DNA of 25,221 bases from positions 1-25,221 of the forward strand of contig JACQOF010000126.1 in the NCBI GenBank assembly GCA_016202645.1, given 5' to 3'. The notes under the pieces were generated by a model. It was not told the origin of the DNA and ran no database searches. It saw only the letters and a list, made by a program, of their open reading frames with translations. Both the position numbers and the translations under genes were made by a program. The DNA is from a bacterium (GTDB taxonomy: Bacteria > Lindowbacteria > 2-12-FULL-62-27). How positions within the stretch are numbered: position 1 is the first letter of the stretch; each line of letters opens with the position of its first letter. Below are positions 1 through 10,331 of this stretch, piece by piece.

Positions 1-623
1 ATGCCCGCCATCAGGCTCCGCATGGGCGTGAGAACGGCGTTGGAGATCACCAGGGCCAGAACAAGAGAAAAGCAGATGGCCAGCGCCATGATGGCCAGCA
101 CAAAATCCCGCGTCTCCGTGAGCCTGCCCCGCATGTAATCCAGGGAAAGGCCGATCCGGACGACTCCGAGAAGCTCCTCCACGCCGCGGATTTCAACAGG
201 TTTGAAGAACACATAGAGATCCGATCCCCGCGCCGACACGATCCGGTCTCCAAAAATGCCTTCCGAGGCCCGGACCCACTCCGGATCCCCCACCTGCGCC
301 ACATCCACTTTTTCCGGAGTCGTCAGGTCCTTGACCACGATGAACAAAATCCGGTCGTCCTTGTGCAAAATCCCCTCCAGAATCTCGCGGATTTCAAAGT
401 ACTGGCTCTGCGCCAGCAGGCCGGCGATGTGGTCCGACAGGCTCGACACCATGAACTTGCCGGTGCTCTCGACGTTGTCCAGAATGATCCGTTCGATCCG
501 CCAGAGGGCGAACTGGGCAACGCCGGTGGTGACGCCGATGGAGACGATCATCATCGCGAGCGTTATCTTGGTCCGAAGCGACATCCGCAGAATCAGATTG
601 TGGAGATCAGCGGGCTTTGACAT
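1..623 (-). CDS. Membrane sensor protein, N-terminal part (cut by window edge)
   Basis: Translating the minus strand from the ATG at 623 gives an uninterrupted frame to the window edge (207 codons), starting MSKPADLHNLILRMSLRTK. It has a positively charged N-terminus, one membrane segment at about residues 19-40, an extracytoplasmic domain of about 125 residues, and a second membrane segment at about 172-197 ending SNAVLTPMRSLMAG, which looks like the start of a HAMP linker. This is the usual layout of a histidine kinase, a chemoreceptor or a membrane cyclase; the output domain lies outside the window, so the class is open. The ATG lies 17 nt inside the end of the PhnD-like gene, so the two are almost certainly co-transcribed and translationally coupled. 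The extracytoplasmic domain is a plausible docking site for that lipoprotein (inference). Confidence 0.75.
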   Translation of the reverse strand, partial: MSKPADLHNLILRMSLRTKITLAMMIVSIGVTTGVAQFALWRIERIILDNVESTGKFMVSSLSDHIAGLLAQSQYFEIREILEGILHKDDRILFIVVKDLTTPEKVDVAQVGDPEWVRASEGIFGDRIVSARGSDLYVFFKPVEIRGVEELLGVVRIGLSLDYMRGRLTETRDFVLAIMALAICFSLVLALVISNAVLTPMRSLMAG

Positions 624-1641
624 CGGTGTCATCTTCCAGGCGGATCCGGGCCGCCAAGTCCCGAATTTTACGGATCGACTTGTATTCATCCGACGCGGCG
701 GGCACAAATCGCCCGACCTGCAGTTTTTTCAGGATGTCCGGGCGTTCGGTCAACGTCAGGAATAGACGGCCCGCCTCATCGGCCTCGCCATCCGTGAGAA
801 CCCGGCCGGTCACCGCGGCGATCGGTTCATAGGGCACGCTCTCCGATCGCGCCAGGACACGGAGTTCCGGCAGGCGGGACTCCTCCGGACCCTTCAGAAA
901 AATCCGCGGGGCGCCCTCGAACACGGCGCCGGCGGCGAATTTTCCGAAGAGCACGCCCAGGACCACGTTGCCGTACTGATAGACGAAGTGAGGCCGCGTG
1001 AGAAGCGGATCCCGCTCGGAAATCCCGTTTTGGACCAGATGCGCAGCCGCCAACAGATATCCGGAGGTCGATTCCGGATCGACAAAGGCCATTTTCCGGC
1101 CGGCGAGGTCCGACAGGATCTCATACCCGCTGTCCTTCCGAACAATGATTTCAGAGGAATAAAAACCATTTCCGTATCGTTCCGGCTTGGCAATCGGCCG
1201 GATCCTCAGGACCGGATGAGCTTTCAATGCATCCTCCGCCTGAATGTAAGCTACCGGCCCGAGCCAGGCCAGTTCAAGCTCCCCGGCGGCAATCGCTTTC
1301 ACCATCGCGGCGTAGTCGGCGTAAAGCTGGAGTCCCACCGAATCCAGACCCTTCGAAAGGTATTCGATCAGATCTTGATGGTCCCTGTACACGTCCGCGT
1401 ACGTGCCGTAAGGCACACGGCCGAACCGGATTCGGAATTTTCTGGTTTTGACGGCCTCGATGGGGGCCTTATCCAAACGGGAAGAGAGCTGCTGAACCGG
1501 AGGAGGATCCGATGGAGATGAACAGCCGAGAAAAAAGCAAAAGACTGAAACGAGGGCGGCGGCCTGCGCGGACGGGACTAGCGGCGGCGGAAGGAGTTTC
1601 CGGAGGGTTTGGGAAGTTTTTTCAGATACTCGGCGTTGAAT
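607..1641 (-). CDS. PhnD-like substrate-binding lipoprotein (start uncertain)
   Basis: The frame encodes a periplasmic binding protein of the PhnD/SsuA/transferrin superfamily: RFGRVPYGTYADVYRDHQDL, then YADYAAMVKAIAAGELELAW, GPVAYIQAE, and a long hinge region with DLAGRKMAFVDPESTSGYL, all typical of phosphate/phosphonate-binding PhnD proteins. A lipoprotein signal ends FFLGC, with the Cys codon at 1524-1522; the mature part is about 305 residues. The start is a real problem. No ATG, GTG or TTG lies in frame between the signal region and a far-upstream ATG at 1884, and that extension is overlaid by the well-formed 68-aa gene at 1578-1784. I give a provisional ATT at 1641; ATT at 1653 and CTG at 1665 are equal candidates. 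The gene overlaps the downstream sensor by 17 nt. No transporter permease or ATPase accompanies it, which suggests signalling or scavenging for a remote transporter. Confidence 0.8.
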   Translation of the reverse strand: MQRRVSEKTSQTLRKLLPPPLVPSAQAAALVSVFCFFLGCSSPSDPPPVQQLSSRLDKAPIEAVKTRKFRIRFGRVPYGTYADVYRDHQDLIEYLSKGLDSVGLQLYADYAAMVKAIAAGELELAWLGPVAYIQAEDALKAHPVLRIRPIAKPERYGNGFYSSEIIVRKDSGYEILSDLAGRKMAFVDPESTSGYLLAAAHLVQNGISERDPLLTRPHFVYQYGNVVLGVLFGKFAAGAVFEGAPRIFLKGPEESRLPELRVLARSESVPYEPIAAVTGRVLTDGEADEAGRLFLTLTERPDILKKLQVGRFVPAASDEYKSIRKIRDLAARIRLEDDTDVKAR

Positions 1642-1784
1642 CCTTCGGCAAATTCCCGGATCCAGCGATGCGCGGCTTCGTTCCGGGACACTTCGCGCTG
1701 ATACCGGGTGGCCAGTTTCTCGCGGTATCCGGTGATCTCTTTCACCTGATTGCGCATATATTGGTGAAACTCCTGCTTGGTCAT
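1578..1784 (-). CDS. Small hypothetical protein, 68 aa
   Basis: A compact frame beginning MTKQEFHQYMRNQVKEITGY and ending SFRRR. The codons favour G/C in third position and a purine-rich GAAGGGG lies about 9 nt upstream of the ATG, so it looks coding. The protein is soluble, charged and predicted helical, with a W-I-x-x-F-A-x-x-F pattern (residues about 41-50), a layout I have seen in small uncharacterised bacterial proteins; I cannot name a function. Its last ~20 codons overlap the presumed start of the PhnD-like gene in another frame, so the two are probably coupled. The alternative is that this region is merely the N-terminus of a longer PhnD ORF starting at 1884, which I think less likely because that extension has no PhnD character. 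Confidence 0.6.
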   Translation of the reverse strand: MTKQEFHQYMRNQVKEITGYREKLATRYQREVSRNEAAHRWIREFAEGFNAEYLKKLPKPSGNSFRRR

Positions 1785-1895
1785 GTGGCCTGGCCCCTTC
1801 CGGTACGTTTCTCGTCCTTCTAGTTAACGCATCGGTGCGCGCGGACAAGAACTTTAGGGGGATCAACGGAACGAGCGGGACCATGGGCGGCGGCG

Positions 1896-2807
1896 TTACT
1901 TCGCCCGGACAATCTCCAAATTTCGGCGGGCGGATATCGTGTAGGGGAATTCCTCCAGAAGAGAAACCAGTTCCTGCTCGGCCTCTTCCGTTCGCCCGGC
2001 GTAAAACAGGACGCCCGCCAGATTCTGTCGGAACACGGCGGTGGATCCGGTAGTGCGGAGTTTGAGACCAATCTCGGCGGCACGGTCGTAGTCCTTCTCT
2101 TTCAGGAATCTCATGAACAGCGCAGCCGTCGGAGTTTCCACCGGCGTGACAGACAGCGCCGGTGGGACTGGAGATTCCCGCGGGGATGGCGCCATCTGCG
2201 GCTCCGTCAAAGATTCCGGCAGCACGCCGGGCTTCAGCGGCGGCGGCAGGGACGGCGGCGCCAAGGACGGCGCCGCCCCCGCCCCCGGCGGAGCCATGGA
2301 TGGCGGAGCCCCCAGCGGGGGCGGCGGCAGAGCGGGCGGCGGCAGAGAAAGAGCCGCATCATCGTCCAGCTCCAAGGCATCCTCAAAAGCAAGCTCGCCG
2401 GATGGAACTGGGACAGGCTCAGGTTTCGGTGGGGCTGGGGGAACGGCGGCGGCAACAGGCGCCGGCGCGGCCGGCTCCTCAGCGACCTCCTCAACTTCGT
2501 CCTCCAGAACAGCCGCGGGTATTGCCGGTTCGTCTTCTTCCGTAAACATTTCTTCGAGTTCGTCCACCCCCTCATCCCTGTGGCCCGGCGGGATGGGCGC
2601 CGCCAGAAGTTCCTCGTCCGGAATTTCGGGCGGCGCCACGGATGGCGCCGCCTCCAGCGGGGGCGCCGCCTCCGGCGGGGGCGTCGCCGCCGGCTGAGAC
2701 GCCGCGCCCGGCGTAGCAGGCGCCTCCAGATCCTTTTCCAGATCGCTCAGGAGAGCGTCCAGATTCGACAGGTCCAACTCGCCTTCAGATTTTTCCGGCA
2801 CGGTCAT
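1896..2807 (-). CDS. Pro/Ala/Glu-rich protein with C-terminal TPR-like region
   Basis: The 303-residue product begins MTVPEKSEGELDLSNLDALL, a short acidic amphipathic segment. About 170 residues of low-complexity Pro/Ala/Glu sequence follow (residues about 30-215). The C-terminal ~80 residues are well behaved: FMRFLKEKDYDRAAEIGLKL ... FRQNLAGVLFYAGRTEEAEQ ... EEFPYTISARRNLEIVRAK, which looks like two TPR-type helical hairpins. No signal peptide is visible, so it is probably cytoplasmic, perhaps a scaffold joining partners through its N-terminal peptide. It starts 6 nt after the upstream membrane protein. An AGGGGGG tract abuts the ATG; the GTG at codon 3 has better spacing and could be the real start. 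Part of the low-complexity DNA matches the neighbour gene's minisatellite in another frame (positions 2260-2320). Function unknown. Confidence 0.75.
   Translation of the reverse strand: MTVPEKSEGELDLSNLDALLSDLEKDLEAPATPGAASQPAATPPPEAAPPLEAAPSVAPPEIPDEELLAAPIPPGHRDEGVDELEEMFTEEDEPAIPAAVLEDEVEEVAEEPAAPAPVAAAVPPAPPKPEPVPVPSGELAFEDALELDDDAALSLPPPALPPPPLGAPPSMAPPGAGAAPSLAPPSLPPPLKPGVLPESLTEPQMAPSPRESPVPPALSVTPVETPTAALFMRFLKEKDYDRAAEIGLKLRTTGSTAVFRQNLAGVLFYAGRTEEAEQELVSLLEEFPYTISARRNLEIVRAK
2260..2320 (-). repeat. Related GC-rich repeat units in the Pro/Ala-rich gene
   Basis: This 61-bp stretch aligns without gaps to 3291-3351 in the upstream gene (55 of 61 positions identical by my count). A further related copy lies at about 2635-2663. 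Here the units encode APPSMAPPGAGAAPSLAPP rather than the FAGGGDGAIHG seen in the neighbour, because the frame differs. Confidence 0.8.
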
Positions 2808-2813
2808 CCCCCC

Positions 2814-6460
<3,647 letters not shown>

Positions 6461-6462
6461 TT

Positions 6463-7320
6463 ATGGAGAGGCCGACAGGTGAAAAAAATTTTACGATCGC
6501 CAGACGCCAGCTGGGCGACCTCTACGAATCTCTTCCCCCAGTCTCCTGCACATCCTGCGGAAAATGCTGTGCCAGCCCGCACATCACGTTCGTCGAGGCG
6601 ATGCATCTTTTCAACTGGCTGTTTGAGACGAAACCGGCGGCCGAACTGGAAGCATTGTTCAACGCCGAAACCATCGCTCAGGCCCACGCCTTCAATTTCA
6701 AATGCCGGTTCGAAAACCTCCAGACGCGCCTCTGCGAAGTCCATCCGGCGCGCGGATTTATCTGCCGGGTGTTCGGCTATCCGGTCCTGGACCGGATGGG
6801 CATCGAAGGGATGGACAACTGCCGGGAGACGGACCGGCCCGTGATCCCGAACGTCCGGACCTCGCGGATGACGGGCTGGCTGGACCGCCTGGCGTGGATG
6901 AACCGCCTCTACTACGAAGACTTCAACCGCGCCCCCTACCACATCAGCGGATTCAACATCGAGTCCTGGCTGGACATCGCCGTCACCGATTACGGCCGGC
7001 AGCCCTTCAGTCTCTACCACGCGGAATTCGCCCGCCTGCCCTTCAACCAATTGAACCTGACCTTCTCCGACCGGACTCACCTCTCAACACGCCTGGCCAA
7101 AATCGACCTGTTCCACCAAGTCCGCGCGCGGAAAGATCGTCACCGCGCGCGGATGATCCTCGACAATCTCCTGACCTCCGAACCGATGACCGGAACTTTT
7201 TTCCGTTTCGAAGCCCGGCGATGCCTGGAGAGCCTGACAGCCGCCGCTATCGCCGCGGCCGGATCAGCCGCTCCGCGGCCCTCCGCCTCAGGCGGACCGG
7301 CGTCTCCGACGCCGGCTTGA
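6463..7320 (+). CDS. YkgJ-type cysteine-cluster protein
   Basis: The 285-residue protein has the YkgJ/CxxCxxCC layout: Cys29, Cys32, Cys35 and Cys36 (SCTSCGKCC), then Cys81, Cys91 and Cys101 (FICRVFGYP). This family is annotated as zinc- or iron-chelating; the biochemical role is largely unknown. The rest (about 110-250) is soluble and unassigned. No Shine-Dalgarno is visible; instead the AT-rich run TAGATATATATT ends right at the ATG, so a leaderless start is possible. The C-terminal tail, from about residue 262 (AAAGSAAPRPSASGGPASPT), is not family sequence: it is the translation of a palindromic repeat (7260-7315) that runs to the stop codon, suggesting the natural C-terminus was replaced or extended by insertion of the repeat. 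Confidence 0.85.
   Translation: MERPTGEKNFTIARRQLGDLYESLPPVSCTSCGKCCASPHITFVEAMHLFNWLFETKPAAELEALFNAETIAQAHAFNFKCRFENLQTRLCEVHPARGFICRVFGYPVLDRMGIEGMDNCRETDRPVIPNVRTSRMTGWLDRLAWMNRLYYEDFNRAPYHISGFNIESWLDIAVTDYGRQPFSLYHAEFARLPFNQLNLTFSDRTHLSTRLAKIDLFHQVRARKDRHRARMILDNLLTSEPMTGTFFRFEARRCLESLTAAAIAAAGSAAPRPSASGGPASPTPA
7260..7315 (+). repeat. Triple-hairpin palindromic repeat, copy B1
   Basis: Three adjacent perfect stems occur: GCCGC-tcc-GCGGC (7267-7279), TCCGCC-tca-GGCGGA (about 7282-7296) and CCGGCGTC-tcc-GACGCCGG (7297-7315). The 21-nt start of this element (7260-7280) and the second TCC-loop hairpin core recur, in reverse orientation, at 22630-22697 inside the tadE gene. Here it codes the last ~20 residues of the YkgJ-like protein. 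Confidence 0.75.
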
Positions 7321-7352
7321 CACCCCGCCGCGTTTTCTGTAGCCTGCCGCGA

Positions 7353-8786
7353 GTGTTCAACCGCTTGAGATTTTTCGGAGGAGGATTGCTGTTGATCTGT
7401 CTGACCTGTCAGAGTTACGGGCCCGCCGCCGCGGCCAAATCCGGGGCTCGCGCGGACGGCGCGCTTGCCGAGTCGTTCACGCTGGGGAACGGATTAAAGG
7501 TGATCGTCAGGCCCAAGGCGGGGTCTCCGGTCGTGACCGTTCAGGTGTGGTACCGGGTGGGCAGTTATCATGAGCGGGTCGGGATCCGGGGGATCGCGCA
7601 CCTCTTTGAGCACATGATGTTCCGCGGCAGTGAACACTTCGGGCCGGAGGAACACAGCCGCCTGATCCAGAACGTCGGCGGGTATGACAACGCCTTCACG
7701 GCCGAAGACATGACCGTCTACCATCAGACCCTGCCGGCCCGGCATCTGGAACTTCCCTTCAAGCTCGAAGCCGACCGGATGCGGTCTCTCAAGCTGGACA
7801 GCGCCATCCTGAACACGGAGCGGGAGGTGGTCAAGGAGGAATTCCATCAGTCCTTGAACAATCCCTTCAGCCGCGCCTATCTGGAATTCCGCAGGAGACT
7901 TTTTCCGGGGCACCCCTATGCTTGGACGCCGCTCGGGGACTTGGAGGACTTGAACCAAATCTCCGTCCAGGACTGTCTCGATTTCTACAACGCGCATTAC
8001 GCGCCGAACCACGCGGTCCTCGTCGTCAGCGGGAACGTCAAGGCCGCGGAAGTCCGCAGTCTGGCGGAAAAATATTTCGGACCCTTGAAACCCTCCGGCT
8101 CGGACGGATCCTACGGGCAGGCGTTTGATCTCTCCACGCCGCCCGCGGAAAAACGGATCGCCCTTCGGCTGGATCTCGAACTTCCCGTCGTCACTCTTGC
8201 CTACCATATTCCTCCGGCCGCGCATGAAGACATTCCGGCCCTGGAAGTTTTGACGGCGATTTTATCGGACGGCGAAAGTTCCAGGCTGTACCGCTCGATG
8301 GTCCGGGAATCCAAGCTGGCCGTACATGCGATGGGGTCCACGATTTTGCAGAAGGACCCCGGACTCTACGGCGTCGGCGCGGCCTTCCTGCCCAACCGGG
8401 ACGCCGGAGAGATCGAGGCCGGACTTCGCCGGGAAATCCGCCGCGTCCGGGACGACGGAGTCACGCGGCGTGAACTGGAGAAGGCGGTCAACCAGGCGCT
8501 GGCGGAGGAAGTCTTTGGAGGCTACTCAGTCGATCACCTCGCGCATGGGATGGGCGAGAGCGAAATCCTGGAGGGGGATTACCGGCGCTTTGAGACGGTG
8601 GTGCGGCGGTACCGGTCGCTGACGCCGGAACAGATCCGGGACGTCGCGGTCAAATACCTGACGGAAGACCGCGAAATCGTCCTGATCGCGGAGCCGCTTC
8701 AGACCAACTGGCTCTATTACGCGGCGGGTTGGGCTAAATCCATCGCGGACGCCGTCCGGGATTGGGCCGCGCGCATTTTCAAGTAG
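7353..8786 (+). CDS. M16 family zinc metallopeptidase (catalytic subunit)
   Basis: The 477-residue product from GTG 7353 begins MFNRLRFFGGGLLLICLTCQ and continues to AAAA, a good Sec signal peptide, so it acts in the periplasm. The inverted zinc motif is present: His83-Leu-Phe-Glu86-His87, with Glu163 (EREVVKEEF) 76 residues after His87, the spacing expected for the third ligand. The second, inactive-type half follows to the C-terminus (YHIPPAAHEDIPALEVL). Members usually pair with an M16 subunit lacking the motif, and exactly such a gene follows. The start is not certain: GGAGGAGG (about 7377-7384) could serve TTG codons at 7386 or 7392, but those starts would remove the basic n-region of the signal peptide. 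The substrate is unknown; in this family it is often peptides or envelope proteins. Confidence 0.9.
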   Translation: MFNRLRFFGGGLLLICLTCQSYGPAAAAKSGARADGALAESFTLGNGLKVIVRPKAGSPVVTVQVWYRVGSYHERVGIRGIAHLFEHMMFRGSEHFGPEEHSRLIQNVGGYDNAFTAEDMTVYHQTLPARHLELPFKLEADRMRSLKLDSAILNTEREVVKEEFHQSLNNPFSRAYLEFRRRLFPGHPYAWTPLGDLEDLNQISVQDCLDFYNAHYAPNHAVLVVSGNVKAAEVRSLAEKYFGPLKPSGSDGSYGQAFDLSTPPAEKRIALRLDLELPVVTLAYHIPPAAHEDIPALEVLTAILSDGESSRLYRSMVRESKLAVHAMGSTILQKDPGLYGVGAAFLPNRDAGEIEAGLRREIRRVRDDGVTRRELEKAVNQALAEEVFGGYSVDHLAHGMGESEILEGDYRRFETVVRRYRSLTPEQIRDVAVKYLTEDREIVLIAEPLQTNWLYYAAGWAKSIADAVRDWAARIFK

Positions 8787-8788
8787 GT

Positions 8789-8850
8789 CGTCATGCCCGC
8801 GAAAGCGGGCATCCAGACCAAACTGGATTCCCGCTTTCGCGGGAATGACG
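8789..8850 (+). repeat. dRS3-like palindromic repeat, copy A1
   Basis: A 62-bp near-perfect inverted repeat between the two M16 genes. Each 28-nt arm contains its own hairpin with a GAAA loop; the right arm is ATTCCCGCTTTCGCGGGAAT, the left the ATGCCC...GGGCAT variant, and the central loop is only accaaa. The right arm fits the ATTCCC-N8-GGGAAT form known as dRS3 in Neisseria. Read as protein such elements give the familiar VIPAKAGIQ / IPAFAGMT strings. It is the same element as copy A2 (10260-10331) in opposite orientation, with a shortened loop. Confidence 0.9.
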
Positions 8851-8867
8851 GCGGGGGCTGAATAGTT

Positions 8868-10223
8868 ATGCGTTACTCTTACTTTTTTGCGTTCGTTCAA
8901 TTCCTCTGCTGGGGGTTTACCGTGTCCGTTGCCAACGCCGATGTTCTGCAGAAAACTCTTCCCAACCGCATGCGGGTGGTTGTCGTCGAAGATCACGCCG
9001 CGCCCGCCGTCTTTATCCGAGTGCTTCTGCCGCTGGGCGAAAACGATGATCCGGCCGGCCGGGCCGGGGTGTCGGACCTGACGGCGGAATTGGTCCAGAA
9101 GGGCGCGGGCGGGCGCAGTGCCGCCGAGATGGCCGAGCTGGTCGACTGGATGGGCGCGGGACTCCTGGGATACAGCGAAGCCGAGTACACCGTGATCGGA
9201 TGCGATGTTCTGGCGGAACACTTGGACGCGGGCCTGGAACTGGCGCGGGATATGGTGACGGCGCCGCGCCTCGACGCGGGGGAGTTTTCCATTCTGAAGG
9301 ATCAGGCTGTCGCAAGCATCAAGGCCAGGCGCTCCGATCCATCCTATCTGGCGGCCGTCCAACTGCCCCCGGCGGTGTTCGGCCCGGAGGCGCCGCAGGG
9401 CAAGGTCAAGACCGAAGAAAGCCTGGGCGATATCACGCTGGAGGACGTGGCGGCTTTTCACCGCCACAGTCTCAATGCTTCCGGCGCGATCGCGCTGGTC
9501 ATCGGCGACGTGGACGCGGAAGCGCTGGCCGATAAACTTGCGGCGGTCTTCGGCAAACTGCCGGCTGGAGAGCCGCCCCATATTCCGACGGCGATTCCCG
9601 CGAACCGCGCGGGCGGCCGGATGCTCCAATCTCCCAAGGAATCCATTTCTCAGACCACCGCCATCCTCGGAAAACCCGGCCCCGGAAGACTCGACCCGGA
9701 CTACTTCCCGGCGCTCGTGGCCAACTACGTCCTCGGCGGCGGCGGATTCGTGTCGCGACTGATGGCGGCGCTGAGGAGTCAGGAAGGCAAGACCTACGGC
9801 ATCCGCAGTTCCATCTCCGGCTCGGCGACCCCCGATCTCTTCACCGTCAAATTCACGACCCGCAACGAGGAACTGGCAGGCAGTCTCCGGCTGACGTTCG
9901 ACGTGATGCGCCGGTTCATCGCCGAGGGTCCCACGGACACCGAGGTCTCGGAGGCGAAAGAATTTTTCAAAGGCTATTATTTTTTACAGACCGAAACCCC
10001 CTCCCAGCGGGCCTCGAAGATGCTCGCTCACCTTTTTTACGGTCTCGGAATCGAGGAGATGGACCGGTATCCCGGCCGGATTGACGCAGTGACTCAAAAA
10101 GCGGCGCACGACGCCGCCAAGCGCCATCTCTCGCCGGACGGCCTGACGGTGAGTCTCTGCGGCCCGTCCGATGTTCTGCAAAACGCCGCGCCGGTTTTGG
10201 ACGGCATCGCAAAAGGCCGATAA
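8868..10223 (+). CDS. M16 family peptidase-like protein lacking the zinc motif (partner subunit)
   Basis: The 451-residue protein starts MRYSYFFAFVQFLCWGFTVS and has a Sec signal ending about VANA. The M16 fold is clear (LPNRMRVVVVEDHAAPAVFI), but where HxxEH should be the sequence reads AGVSDLTAELVQKG, so zinc is not bound. The C-terminal half keeps the glycine-rich GGGGFVSRLMAALRSQEGKT YGI motif typical of the substrate-binding, non-catalytic subunit. It surely works with the catalytic subunit encoded just upstream as a periplasmic heterodimer, as in the mitochondrial processing peptidase type pairs. Copies of the dRS3-like repeat lie on both sides of this gene in opposite orientation. Confidence 0.9.
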   Translation: MRYSYFFAFVQFLCWGFTVSVANADVLQKTLPNRMRVVVVEDHAAPAVFIRVLLPLGENDDPAGRAGVSDLTAELVQKGAGGRSAAEMAELVDWMGAGLLGYSEAEYTVIGCDVLAEHLDAGLELARDMVTAPRLDAGEFSILKDQAVASIKARRSDPSYLAAVQLPPAVFGPEAPQGKVKTEESLGDITLEDVAAFHRHSLNASGAIALVIGDVDAEALADKLAAVFGKLPAGEPPHIPTAIPANRAGGRMLQSPKESISQTTAILGKPGPGRLDPDYFPALVANYVLGGGGFVSRLMAALRSQEGKTYGIRSSISGSATPDLFTVKFTTRNEELAGSLRLTFDVMRRFIAEGPTDTEVSEAKEFFKGYYFLQTETPSQRASKMLAHLFYGLGIEEMDRYPGRIDAVTQKAAHDAAKRHLSPDGLTVSLCGPSDVLQNAAPVLDGIAKGR

Positions 10224-10259
10224 CGATATAAGGATGAACGGCGCCAATTCAGTCCCAAC

Positions 10260-10331
10260 CGTCATTCCCGCGAAAGCGGGAATCCAGTCTGCTTTACGGT
10301 TGGTCTGGATGCCCGCTTTCGCGGGCATGAC
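10260..10331 (-). repeat. dRS3-like palindromic repeat, copy A2 (carries a start codon)
   Basis: A 72-bp inverted repeat: left arm with ATTCCCGCGAAAGCGGGAAT, right arm with the GCCCGC...GCGGGC variant ending ATGAC, central loop 17 nt. Reverse-complemented it matches copy A1 arm for arm; the loops share accaa and differ by an 11-nt insertion/deletion. The ATG at 10327 in its right arm is the most plausible start codon of the next gene. Confidence 0.9.

Noticed and set aside
2113-2697. Plus-strand Gly/Ser-rich open frame
   Set aside because: The complement of the Pro/Ala-rich coding region; GC-rich repeats keep all frames open.
8526-9629. Minus-strand frame containing VIPAKAGIQ
   Set aside because: This string is just the translation of the dRS3-like repeat; the rest is antisense to the M16 genes.
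8789-10331. Repeats A1 and A2 as a CRISPR array or insertion-sequence ends
   Set aside because: Only two copies, far apart and inverted, without spacers; the DNA between is an M16 gene with no transposase.
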